Of a stretch of DNA of 18,606 bases, positions 1 through 6,800 are shown piece by piece. A model generated the notes under the pieces. The model ran no database searches, had not been told where the DNA came from, and saw nothing but the letters and a program-made list of their open reading frames with translations. Made by a program: the position numbers and the translations under genes. Each line of letters starts with the position of its first letter. Within the stretch, counting starts at the first letter, position 1. This DNA comes from Collinsella sp. (GTDB lineage Bacteria > Actinomycetota > Coriobacteriia > Coriobacteriales > Coriobacteriaceae): assembly GCA_022728415.1 (NCBI GenBank), contig JAIJJM010000009.1, positions 1-18,606 of the forward strand, written 5' to 3'.

Positions 1-2
1 GG

Positions 3-875
3 TACACGCGCGTGTACCGCGCGCCAGCCTCGCAGGGCTCGCAGGCGGTGTCGGGCGGCACGTCGGATTCCGGTTGGGACGGGATGGGCGCGGAGCAGGC
101 GAAGGCCGCCTGGTTCGCCGGCCTGGCCGGTCCGGGCAATACGTGCGTCTCGTATCCGCAGGGCCAGTGCACGTGGGGCGCGTGCCTGCGCGCCTACCGT
201 ATCGGCTGGAAGCATGTGGGACAGTATTGGGGCGATGGCGGCATGTGGGCCTCGTCCGCGGCCGCGGAGGGTTACAGGGTGACGCGGACGGCCCCGGTGC
301 CAGGCGCGATCGTGAGTTTCCCGCCCGGCGTGCAGGGCGCTGACCCGGCGGCCGGGCATGTGGCCGTGGTCGAGTCGGTGGACGCGTCGAAGGGCACGTT
401 CACGATCAGCGAGATGAACGCGCACGGCCCGGTGTACACGTCGCGCGAGCTGCCCATCGCGGGCGGCGCGAACTTCATCCTTCCCAAGGACCCGATCCAC
501 GGGGCCGGCGGCGGCATCCTGTCGATCGCATTGTGCTCGGCGGGCGACCAGGACGGCGAGAAGGCGAGCGTGGAGGAGGCGAAGAGGATCGCGAAGCGCA
601 AGATGAAGGACATGGGCTGGGATGACGGTTCCCAGTTCGAATGCCTGGACACGATCTTCACCGAGGAGTCGGGCTGGCGGTGGGACGCCACCAACCCGGA
701 CAGCGGCGCGTACGGCATCCCCCAGTCGCTGCCGGCGGAGAAGATGGCCTCGGCCGGCCAGGACTGGCGGACGAACGCGGCCACGCAGATCGACTGGGGC
801 CTGAAATACATCCATGACCGGTACGGGACGCCGTGCGCCGCGTACGCGGAACGCCGGGCCAAGGGCTGGTACTGA
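3..875 (+). CDS. CHAP plus lytic transglycosylase cell-wall hydrolase, 5' partial
   Basis: This is probably the peptidoglycan-opening enzyme of the transfer apparatus (a VirB1-like role). The frame stays open to the left edge, so the true start is probably outside; the GTG at 12 is only the first internal candidate. Counting from that GTG, residues 45-157 look like a CHAP amidase/peptidase: Cys53 in GQCTWGA, His116 in GHVAVVE and Glu134 in ISEMN fit the usual Cys-His-acidic set. Residues 190-287 look like a soluble lytic transglycosylase domain, with a likely catalytic Glu219 in EESGW followed by NPDSGAYGIPQSLP, typical of actinobacterial SLT-like domains. The missing N-terminus probably holds a membrane anchor or signal peptide. 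The genes that follow are membrane proteins of a conjugation module, which supports a role in wall remodelling during DNA transfer. Domain calls are firm; the conjugative role is inferred from context. Confidence 0.85.
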   Translation, partial: YTRVYRAPASQGSQAVSGGTSDSGWDGMGAEQAKAAWFAGLAGPGNTCVSYPQGQCTWGACLRAYRIGWKHVGQYWGDGGMWASSAAAEGYRVTRTAPVPGAIVSFPPGVQGADPAAGHVAVVESVDASKGTFTISEMNAHGPVYTSRELPIAGGANFILPKDPIHGAGGGILSIALCSAGDQDGEKASVEEAKRIAKRKMKDMGWDDGSQFECLDTIFTEESGWRWDATNPDSGAYGIPQSLPAEKMASAGQDWRTNAATQIDWGLKYIHDRYGTPCAAYAERRAKGWY

Positions 876-997
876 AATTATCGGCGTCCGTTCAGGTGGT
901 TTTTCCGGGAGCGGTCGTCTCATGGCGTTCCCGGGCCGGCCGGCGCATGATTTTTCTTCTCCTTATTCCCGTGCGCCGGCGGGCCGCTTTCCTTCAC

Positions 998-1042
998 GGC
1001 CCCACGCCCCTCCCCCGGGCGTGGGGCCTTCCCTTTCTTTCC
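998..1042 (+). terminator. Intrinsic terminator or attenuator after the wall hydrolase
   Basis: A perfect 12-bp stem (GGCCCCACGCCC at 998-1009 with its complement at 1017-1028) closes a 7-base loop and is followed by a pyrimidine run rich in T (1029-1042). It lies 93 bases before the next gene start. It could stop hydrolase transcripts or reduce read-through into the next gene. Confidence 0.75.
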
Positions 1043-1056
1043 GGCCCGTTATCGGC
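1041..1056 (+). repeat. 16-base intergenic direct repeat, copy 1
   Basis: The sequence CCGGCCCGTTATCGGC here recurs exactly at 1788-1803. Both copies lie in spacers ahead of a conjugation gene. A related core, TTATCGGCGTC, occurs at 878-888 just after the hydrolase stop. Confidence 0.7.
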
Positions 1057-1134
1057 CGTGGGCCGTGCCGGCGCGTGGTGGATGCGCGGGCCCGTGTTTC
1101 CGGGCCGTGGAGGCTTGTGATGAGGGAGGCTGTG

Positions 1135-1782
1135 ATGTCCGGGATGGTGTTGGCCGATGATTCGCTGATCAACCTGTTCCCCGATCCCGCGTGGGATGTG
1201 GCGGGGTTCAGGGACCTGGCGGGAGGCGTGATAGCGGTGTGCCTGTACGCGGCGGTCGCGATGGTGATCGTCGGCGTGCTGACCCTGCTGCCGGGCCTGA
1301 TCACGAACAACATGATGGAGCGCGCCTTCTCCTGGAAGCGTCTGCTGTGCGCGTTGATGATCCCGTTGACGATCGGCGCGGCGACGAGCGGGTTCGCGTG
1401 GGGCGCGGGCGCGTTCGGCACGGACGGGCTGGCCGTGAACGACTCGTACCAGTCCGCGAACGGTCATCCCGACTGGAAGGGCGTGAAGAACGACGAGGCG
1501 AAGAAGTCGGACGATCTGGGCGACGTGGTCCGGCAGTTGGGCGAGGACATCGCGAACCGTGTGGGCAAGGCCGCGGGCGACGCGATCGACAAGGCCCTGT
1601 CGACGGGCAAGAAGGCGTGGCAGTGGCTGTCCGGCGGCGACGGGAAGGGCAACGTGTTCCAGAAGGCCGGGGACGCCGCGTCCGGGGCCTGGGACTGGCT
1701 GTCCGGCGGCGACGGGAAGGGCAACGTGTTCCAGAAGACGGGCCAGGCGGCGGGCGACCTATGGTCGTCCCTGTTCGGCTGA
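1135..1782 (+). CDS. Two-helix membrane protein with duplicated C-terminal unit
   Basis: A 215-residue protein I cannot assign to a named family. It has two hydrophobic segments at about 29-56 and 70-92, separated by a short loop (TNNMMERAFSWKR). A charged, mostly helical tail from about 118 to the end follows. In the tail, WLSGGDGKGNVFQK occurs exactly twice (residues 164-177 and 188-201), a 24-residue period, and a degenerate third start (LWSSLFG) ends the protein. I chose ATG 1135 because AGGGAGG sits 5 bases upstream and the layout matches the start at 2283. ATG 1120 also has a good site (GTGGAGG, 6 bases away) and would add MREAV. Its place in the block suggests an inner-membrane component of the transfer channel; this is inferred from position only. 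Confidence 0.8.
   Translation: MSGMVLADDSLINLFPDPAWDVAGFRDLAGGVIAVCLYAAVAMVIVGVLTLLPGLITNNMMERAFSWKRLLCALMIPLTIGAATSGFAWGAGAFGTDGLAVNDSYQSANGHPDWKGVKNDEAKKSDDLGDVVRQLGEDIANRVGKAAGDAIDKALSTGKKAWQWLSGGDGKGNVFQKAGDAASGAWDWLSGGDGKGNVFQKTGQAAGDLWSSLFG
1624..1737 (+). repeat. In-frame tandem repeat, 72-base period
   Basis: Bases 1624-1665 are repeated identically at 1696-1737 (42 bases). The copies encode the same 14 residues, WLSGGDGKGNVFQK, and the 30 bases between them encode a divergent linker. Identity at every third position suggests recent duplication or conversion. Confidence 0.9.
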
Positions 1783-1787
1783 GCCGT

Positions 1788-1803
1788 CCGGCCCGTTATC
1801 GGC
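1788..1803 (+). repeat. 16-base intergenic direct repeat, copy 2
   Basis: Second exact copy of CCGGCCCGTTATCGGC (first copy 1041-1056), six bases after the preceding stop codon. GGCCCGT inside it (1790-1796) can pair with ACGGGCC at 1816-1822, so it may form the left arm of a hairpin just before the next ribosome binding site. Confidence 0.7.
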
Positions 1804-1851
1804 GTCGGGCGTCGTACGGGCCCGGTGGCGGTGGGGAAAGGAGGGTGAATC

Positions 1852-2190
1852 ATGACCATTATTCATCCAATCGCCGCCACCGCGTCCGATATCGCGCTGG
1901 CGTTGACCGACAACGACCTGTCCGGGTTCTCCGTGTCCCCGAACTGGACGTTCTTCCCGTTCATGAGCCTGGTGTCGAACATCGTGGGCGGCCTGTGGGC
2001 TTTGGGCATCTTCGTGGCGACGGCCGCGTGGATCATCGCCGCGTTCTCCTGGGTCGTGTCCAAGGCGATCCACAACAGCACGATGCAGCAGTACAGCGGC
2101 ATCGTGTTCGTGTGGATCGCGCTGGGCATGATGCTGCTCGGCTCGGCCATGGCGATCGTCAAGTTCGCGTCCACGCAGGCCCTGTTCTGA
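1852..2190 (+). CDS. Small two-helix membrane protein, pilin-like (VirB2/TrbC-like size)
   Basis: A 112-residue protein with an N-terminal polar stretch of about 36 residues, a hydrophobic segment at about 38-66, a short polar loop containing KAIHNSTMQQY, and a second hydrophobic segment at about 83-104. This size and two-helix layout match VirB2/TrbC-type conjugative pilins and small membrane subunits of Gram-positive transfer systems, but no diagnostic motif is visible and there is no clear signal peptide. The start is well supported: AAAGGAGG at 1837-1844 lies 7 bases before ATG. It sits between the two-helix protein and the VirB6-like gene, the usual place for such a subunit. A GC hairpin with a T-rich tail follows the stop. 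The membrane call is firm; the pilin assignment is a guess from size and context. Confidence 0.8.
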   Translation: MTIIHPIAATASDIALALTDNDLSGFSVSPNWTFFPFMSLVSNIVGGLWALGIFVATAAWIIAAFSWVVSKAIHNSTMQQYSGIVFVWIALGMMLLGSAMAIVKFASTQALF

Positions 2191-2217
2191 CCTCGGGGCC
2201 CGTCCCCTTTTCCCTCC

Positions 2218-2264
2218 GGGCCCGTCCCGCCGTCGGGGCGGGCCCTTTCCTTTTCTTGTTTTTC
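2218..2264 (+). terminator. Hairpin plus T-rich tail before the VirB6-like gene
   Basis: GGGCCCGTCCC (2218-2228) pairs with GGGGCGGGCCC (2235-2245), 11 bp with one G-T pair and a 6-base loop. The tail TTTCCTTTTCTTGTTTTTC (2246-2264) ends only eight bases before the GGGAGG of the next gene. It looks like an intrinsic terminator placed inside the gene block, so partial read-through may set subunit ratios. Confidence 0.7.
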
Positions 2265-2282
2265 CGTTGTTGGGAGGCTGTC

Positions 2283-3728
2283 GTGGGCGATGTCGTCGAG
2301 GCGGTGCTGCAGAAGCTGTTCCCGTGGATGCTGGATCCGATGGGCAAGGCGTTGCAGGGCATGATGGTGGGCGCGTTCTCGTCGACCGCCGGGTCCGTGT
2401 CGTACGCGGAGTGGAACGTGGCGATCACGGCTGCGAACAGGATCGGCTGGGTGATGGGTTTCGTGAACATGCTCATCTGCGCGGTGGGCGCGGTGCATGC
2501 GGCCGTGAAGGCCAGCCCGGCGGAGTCGGTCAAGTCGTTCGCGATGGCGGTGCTCGCCTGGCCGTTGACCGCGATCTGCGTGAGCGTGATGATCACGTGC
2601 GAGGGGATCGTGAGCCTCCTGTCCGCGAGGATCCTCGCGGTGGGCGCGGACACGACCAAGGGCCGGGGCATGGAGTCGATGGTGTCGGCCATGTTCAAGA
2701 AGATCCTGGAGCAGGCGTCCGTCCTGCATTCGCTGACGATGCTGCTCGTCTATCTGGTGTTGTTCGTGGGCGTGTTCCTCCTGTGCTGCATGCTCGCGGC
2801 CCGCACCCTGTGCCTGGTGCTGCTGGCCGCGGTCGCCCCCTTGCCGGTGATGAGCGCCGGCTGGAAGGCGACCCGGCCGGCGATGCGCCGCTGGCTTTCG
2901 GCCGTGGTGGGCGTGATGCTGGCCAAGCCGTTGGCCGCGCTGGTGATCACGGTCGGGTCGGCGCTGATGACCTCGCAGACCACGTCGGGCGTGGGCGAGG
3001 GCAGTTTCTGGGATCTGCTGGTCGGCGTCGCCGCGATCTACATGGCCTGCTATTCGCCGAAGATGATCATGCCGGTCGTGCAGTTCCTGGGCGACGACCG
3101 GAGCATGGGCATGCAGCAGGCCGCGAGCCAGGCGGGCCGGAACGCGCTGGTGACCGCGGCCCAGCTGACCCGGCAGGTCGTGACCGCGGCCGCCGGGGTG
3201 GCGACCGGCGGGGCCGCGGCGGCGGGCGTGCAGTTGCCCGGCATGGCGCAGGGCGGGCTGGCCGCCCTGACCGGCCAATGGGGGCAGGTCGGCGAACAGG
3301 CCGGAAAAATGCTCGCCGGCTCCAAGGCCGACGGCAAGGACAAGGATGATGGCGGCGGGGCCCGGGATTCCGGCGCCCATGCCGCCGACCCGTCGAAGGA
3401 CGACGGGTACGAGCCGCCGGTCTCCGCTCCCCCGGGCCCGGATGGCTCGGCCATTCCGTCGCCCGATGGCGCGTCGTCCGCCGGAACCGCGCCCGGCGGC
3501 GCCGGAGGGGACGGTGGCCGGGGCGTCGCGGGCCTTGACGGTTCGGACGGCTCCGACGGGATCGGCGGCGAGGGCGGCCTGGGCGGCGCCGGCGGCGAGG
3601 GCCGGACCGGATCGTCCGGCGCCCCGGGGTCTCCGGGCGATCCGGGGCTTCCCGGGATGCCCGGACCGGACGCGGTGCCGGCGCCCCCGGTCTCGCCACA
3701 GTCGCCGTCGGGCCCGGTCCTGGCCTGA
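2283..3728 (+). CDS. VirB6/TrbL-like polytopic conjugation protein with collagen-like tail
   Basis: A 481-residue protein likely to form part of the inner-membrane channel for DNA transfer. Hydrophobic segments are at about 54-75, 86-114, 149-170, 172-190, 205-228 and 243-267, the layout of VirB6/TrbL-type proteins. After the last helix come an Ala/Gly-rich helical stretch (275-345), a charged linker (346-378), a Pro-rich stretch and a Gly-X-Y tract at 405-462. The tract has 12 consecutive Gly-X-Y triplets, then a one-residue register slip, then 8 more. The start is GTG at 2283, with GGGAGG 5 bases upstream; it gives a sensible N-terminus (MGDVVEAVLQKLFPW). It follows a hairpin-T element and is followed by another. 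The family call rests on topology and neighbours, since these proteins are poorly conserved in sequence. The collagen-like tail is unusual for this class. Confidence 0.75.
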   Translation: MGDVVEAVLQKLFPWMLDPMGKALQGMMVGAFSSTAGSVSYAEWNVAITAANRIGWVMGFVNMLICAVGAVHAAVKASPAESVKSFAMAVLAWPLTAICVSVMITCEGIVSLLSARILAVGADTTKGRGMESMVSAMFKKILEQASVLHSLTMLLVYLVLFVGVFLLCCMLAARTLCLVLLAAVAPLPVMSAGWKATRPAMRRWLSAVVGVMLAKPLAALVITVGSALMTSQTTSGVGEGSFWDLLVGVAAIYMACYSPKMIMPVVQFLGDDRSMGMQQAASQAGRNALVTAAQLTRQVVTAAAGVATGGAAAAGVQLPGMAQGGLAALTGQWGQVGEQAGKMLAGSKADGKDKDDGGGARDSGAHAADPSKDDGYEPPVSAPPGPDGSAIPSPDGASSAGTAPGGAGGDGGRGVAGLDGSDGSDGIGGEGGLGGAGGEGRTGSSGAPGSPGDPGLPGMPGPDAVPAPPVSPQSPSGPVLA

Positions 3729-3742
3729 CTTATCGATGCGTT

Positions 3743-3795
3743 GCCGGGTGGCGTCCCCGTATGGGCGGGGATCGCGCCCGGCCCTTTTTTCTTGT
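3743..3795 (+). terminator. Hairpin plus T run before the SCO6880-like gene
   Basis: An outer stem, GCCGGG (3743-3748) with CCCGGC (3777-3782), encloses an inner TCCCCG/CGGGGA stem. A run of six T and TTCTTGTTT follow. The ribosome binding site CGGAGG starts a few bases later. The architecture matches the element at 2218-2264, suggesting a shared attenuation design. Confidence 0.7.
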
Positions 3796-3812
3796 TTGAT
3801 CGGAGGTTGCTG

Positions 3813-5282
3813 ATGGTGGATGCCGATGGCAGGGACGGCGGGGCGAGGGTGCCCACGGCGGCGTTCAGCCGCCTGTCGGCCACGAACGTCTTGTTCGGGT
3901 GGACATGGCCGCAGATCGGCGTGGGCCTGGCCGGCCTGGTCATGGTCGTGGGCGGCGCGGCGGCGGGCATGGTGCTGCCGTTGATGCTCGCGGGCGGCGT
4001 GGTCATGGCGTACGGGCTGATCCGTTACGAGGGGTTGAGCCTGATGGCGTGGACGTACGTATGGCTGGCGTGGCGGCGGCGTGTGCGCGACGGGTCGACC
4101 CGATGGTCGGCGAGCCCGCTCGCCTCGGGCCGGCCGGCGGGCGTGCTGGGCGTGTGGGGCCAGGTCGAGTCCCGGGCCCAGGTGGTCGAGGGGTCCGGCG
4201 TGGAGGTGGTCGGAACCCCGTTCCATGGCGCCTGCTACCTGTTCGACCCGGAACGCCGGCGGGCGACCGCGGTGCTCGCGTTGAAGGTCGAGGAGTGGAC
4301 GTTGAGCACGGATGCGTCGAAATCGTCGCGCGCGGCCGCCTTGAACGATCTGACCGCCCGTCTGGCGGACACGCCGGGAGTGGTCGAGCTCAAGGAGACC
4401 GCGCTCCTGCTGCCGGGAGCCGCGCCCGCGCCGGATCTGCCCGACGATGGCGGGTCGCCGGAGTGGATGCGCCGCGACATGGCGGAATTGTGGGCCCTGC
4501 CGGAGGTCATGACCCCGTTGGCGAACGTGAGCTACGTGTCCGTGACCTGCGACGTGGACCGGCTCAAGGGCGTGGACCGCGCCCGGGGCCGGCTCACGGA
4601 ACGCGATCGGGTCGGGGTCGCGTTGGGCGACCTGGTGAAGATGACCGTCGCCCCGGCCCTGGTCGAATGCGGGGCGCGTCCCGGTTCGGTGCGCTGGTGC
4701 GGACTGGACGACCTGCGCACGCTGATCCGGTCGGTTTCGGATCCGGCCGGCAACGCGGACCGTCCTCCGGTCACCCGCGACGAGCCGACGCTGGGCTGGT
4801 GCGAGGAGAGCCTCGACGGGGAGAGCGTGACCCTGGAATCGTGCGTGGCGCGCACCTGGTGGGTGACCCAGTGGCCCGACCGGCCCGTGCCGGCGGGCTG
4901 GACGCGCGACATCCTGCAGGGCGGCAGGATGATCGCCCTGACCCATATCTGGAGGCCCATGAGCATGGAGAAAAGCGAGAAGGACCTGCGTGACCGCGAG
5001 TCCAGCATCCTGCAGCGCGACACGTTGCAGAACCAGCGGAAACTGTCGCGCGACGAACGCCGTGAGCGCCGCGAGCAGCGGCAGCGAGAGGCAGAGCAGG
5101 ACGCGAACTGGCCCGACACCGACCATCAGGGGTATATCGCCCTGTTCGCCCCGGACCGCGACGCGCTGGCCGTGTTCGAACGCGACCTGCGCGTGCGCGT
5201 CGGCAAGTACCATCTGCGCCTGTCCGGCCTGCGCGGCCAGCAGCGGCAGGCGTTGACCGCGGTCCTGCCGCTGGGGTTGTGA
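3813..5282 (+). CDS. SCO6880/PrgI-like conjugation membrane protein
   Basis: A 489-residue protein resembling the SCO6880 family, found beside VirB4-type ATPases in actinobacterial conjugative elements. It has an N-terminal cytosolic stretch with LSATNVLFGWTWPQ, two close hydrophobic segments (about 33-52 and 54-70), then a basic WLAWRRRVRDG region and a large soluble part. A segment at 137-165 (CYLFDPERRRATAVLALKVEEW) and a region rich in acidic-basic pairs fit the family as I recall it. Residues 386-430 are strongly charged and probably coiled coil. I chose ATG 3813 because CGGAGG sits 6 bases upstream; an in-frame TTG at 3741 would translate the upstream terminator. The stop overlaps the start region of the next gene (TGA 5280-5282, ATG 5285), so translation is probably coupled. 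The family name is from memory; topology and position are seen. Confidence 0.65.
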   Translation: MVDADGRDGGARVPTAAFSRLSATNVLFGWTWPQIGVGLAGLVMVVGGAAAGMVLPLMLAGGVVMAYGLIRYEGLSLMAWTYVWLAWRRRVRDGSTRWSASPLASGRPAGVLGVWGQVESRAQVVEGSGVEVVGTPFHGACYLFDPERRRATAVLALKVEEWTLSTDASKSSRAAALNDLTARLADTPGVVELKETALLLPGAAPAPDLPDDGGSPEWMRRDMAELWALPEVMTPLANVSYVSVTCDVDRLKGVDRARGRLTERDRVGVALGDLVKMTVAPALVECGARPGSVRWCGLDDLRTLIRSVSDPAGNADRPPVTRDEPTLGWCEESLDGESVTLESCVARTWWVTQWPDRPVPAGWTRDILQGGRMIALTHIWRPMSMEKSEKDLRDRESSILQRDTLQNQRKLSRDERRERREQRQREAEQDANWPDTDHQGYIALFAPDRDALAVFERDLRVRVGKYHLRLSGLRGQQRQALTAVLPLGL

Positions 5283-5284
5283 CC

Positions 5285-6082
5285 ATGGGCGCGCAGGGCC
5301 AGGAGGACTGGTTCGACGAGGTCATGCCCGGGTTGGACGCCGTGCGGCCTGGTGGGAAGCGGCGTTTTCCGTGGCCCGGCCGGCATGGGAAGGACGACGG
5401 GGACGAGGCCGAGGCCCGCACCAGGCCCCGTATCGGGGTGCGTGTGGGCGTGGCGACGGTGATCGTCACGGGTCTCATGGTCACGGCCGGGCTGACTGCG
5501 GGCATGGTCTCCGCGAACCGGCGCGAACGGCTGGCCGATGCGTCGGCGGCGTGCGAACGGTCCGCCCGGGCATGGTCCGCGGGATCGGCCGAATGGGGCC
5601 GTGACCGCGACCGGATCATGGGATCGGTCGACCTCGACGCGCTGCGCGCCACGGACCCCGATATGGCGGGCTCCCTCGAACGGCTTTCCTCCGACCCGGC
5701 CACGCCGGCCGGCTGCACGGCCGGAGGCGACGCGGCAACGCTCGACGCGGACGCGAAACGCATCTCCAAGGCCGCCGACAGGCTCGCGAAACGTTCGGAA
5801 CGGCTGGAAAAGGCCGTGGCGAAGGCCGGCCAGACGGTCGGCGACGCCGAATCGTCACGGTCCAGGAGCCGGCTCGAACATGCCGTGGCCGGCGCGCGGG
5901 GCCTGCTGGCGGGGAGCACGGCGGACCAGTACAAGGTGCCGTACCTGTACCGTCGGCTCGAACAGCTCACGGAACAGGCGGCGGGGCTGCTCGACGACGG
6001 GTCCGCGTCCCCGGCGGACATGGACCGGCTCTCCCAGGGCATCGACTCCATGGTCTCCTCGCTCGCCTCCGGCACGCGATGA
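5285..6082 (+). CDS. One-helix extracellular coiled-coil protein, paralogue of the one at 11905
   Basis: A 265-residue protein with a charged cytosolic N-terminus (about 1-48), one membrane helix (50-76), and a helical extracytoplasmic part. Cys90 and Cys144 lie 54 residues apart outside the membrane and may form a disulfide. A coiled-coil stretch at 150-185 is followed by ESSRSRSRLEHAVAGARGLL and a second helical repeat. The same order, Cys spacing and ESSR...LLA.S motif recur in the protein at 11905. I chose ATG 5285 over the in-frame GTG at 5279, which overlaps the previous stop (GTGA); both imply coupling to the SCO6880-like gene. There is no strong Shine-Dalgarno site, which fits re-initiation. 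Its role is unknown; position suggests a transfer-apparatus accessory or a contact factor. Confidence 0.75.
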   Translation: MGAQGQEDWFDEVMPGLDAVRPGGKRRFPWPGRHGKDDGDEAEARTRPRIGVRVGVATVIVTGLMVTAGLTAGMVSANRRERLADASAACERSARAWSAGSAEWGRDRDRIMGSVDLDALRATDPDMAGSLERLSSDPATPAGCTAGGDAATLDADAKRISKAADRLAKRSERLEKAVAKAGQTVGDAESSRSRSRLEHAVAGARGLLAGSTADQYKVPYLYRRLEQLTEQAAGLLDDGSASPADMDRLSQGIDSMVSSLASGTR

Positions 6083-6157
6083 CGGGCCGCCATACGGTTA
6101 TCGGTCCGGCGCACGCGTGTACGGACAAACAGATCAGGAAACAGGAAGGAATCGGTC

Positions 6158-6232
6158 ATGCCGTGTCGGTCAGAGCGTTCCGGACTCATCGAACGCGCCA
6201 TCCTCGCGCGATCAATGGGGGCGGGCCGATGA
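6158..6232 (+). CDS. 24-residue possible leader peptide
   Basis: A short open frame starting MPCRSERSGLIERAIL with a strong AGGAAGGA (6143-6150) 7 bases before ATG. Its TGA (6230-6232) overlaps the ATG at 6229 of the next small membrane gene as ATGA. The good ribosome site and the exact overlap suggest it is translated and feeds ribosomes to the next start. The peptide itself resembles nothing I know. Confidence 0.45.
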   Translation: MPCRSERSGLIERAILARSMGAGR

Positions 6233-6393
6233 TGCACCTCATACTCGTGATCGCCGTCGTTTTCGTTTTCGCCGCGTCCTGTCTGCTGACGTTCGGCCTG
6301 TGCCGTGCGGCCACGCGCCGCGACATGCTTGAGGCCCGTTGGCGTGAGGAGTCGGCCGGTTCCGTGGGTGAGGAGAGCCATGAGAGCGCATGA
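6229..6393 (+). CDS. Small single-pass membrane peptide, 54 residues
   Basis: This starts MMHLILVIAVVFVF and has one hydrophobic segment at about residues 2-25, followed by a basic turn (CRAATRRDM) and an acidic tail (EESAGSVGEESHES). The topology is probably N-out with a short cytosolic tail. The ATG at 6229 overlaps the stop of the upstream 24-codon frame, so it is probably translated by coupling; no strong ribosome site of its own is visible. A longer frame from ATG 6079 would add 50 residues. I rejected it because it would translate the TTATCGG spacer motif and has an unprotein-like composition. The function is unknown; small membrane peptides of this kind are common between conjugation genes. 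Confidence 0.6.
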   Translation: MMHLILVIAVVFVFAASCLLTFGLCRAATRRDMLEARWREESAGSVGEESHESA

Positions 6394-6731
6394 AACGCTT
6401 GAGCGTGCCGGGCGTCATGGCGGCTTCCCGGCCCGTGGTTCCGCTTCGGGCCTGTTGGCGGCCTGCCCGTCGGACGGCAGCCACGACTTCTACCTGTCGA
6501 TGATGCTCGACGTTCCCGTGCCGCGCGTGCCCGTGCTGCGCGCACGTCTGCAAGACTCCCGCCGAGGGGCGCAACGCGCATCCGACGCACAGGAAGCTGG
6601 CCGCGTGGTGCAAGTGCAGCGTGGGCACGGTCAAACGCCATTTGTCATGGCTGGAAGGGGGACGTGTGGTGATGGAGCAGCGGTTCCGTCTGCGTGACGG
6701 TTCGCCGGTCGTGCCGCGCTGGCGCCGTTGA
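6380..6731 (+). pseudogene. Broken helix-turn-helix protein (frame change near 6540)
   Basis: A well-supported start (ATG 6380, GAGGAG just upstream) opens a frame that looks protein-like to about residue 55 (DGSHDFYLSMMLDVPV...) but then becomes odd. From about 6555 a different frame (+1) encodes a clear winged-helix/helix-turn-helix stretch: GRNAHPTHRKLAAWCKCSVG, then TVKRHLSWLEGG and VVMEQRFRLRDG, ending at TGA 6729-6731. That frame has a stop at 6501-6503 and no start codon before GTG 6621, so it cannot make the domain alone. The simplest reading is a regulator or replication-type protein inactivated by a single-base indel. Programmed frameshifting or a sequencing error would give the same picture. 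The domain is of the kind that binds DNA, with HRKLAAWCKCSVGTVKRHLSWL as the turn region (split here only in description). Confidence 0.6.
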
Positions 6732-6800
6732 CGATATAGGCGTCCTTCGTGGGTGTCGGCGTCGGCGATCATGTGCTTTTCCCGTTCAGGGAGGTTTCGT

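Noticed and set aside
814..1134. N-terminal extension of the two-helix protein
   Set aside because: It would translate the hairpin terminator and the 16-base repeat, and strong ribosome sites exist at 1135 and 1120.
1863..5213. Long open minus-strand frame across the transfer genes
   Set aside because: Same cause as above; its Arg/His/Gly-rich composition has no membrane or domain pattern, and the plus-strand genes have clear starts and helices.
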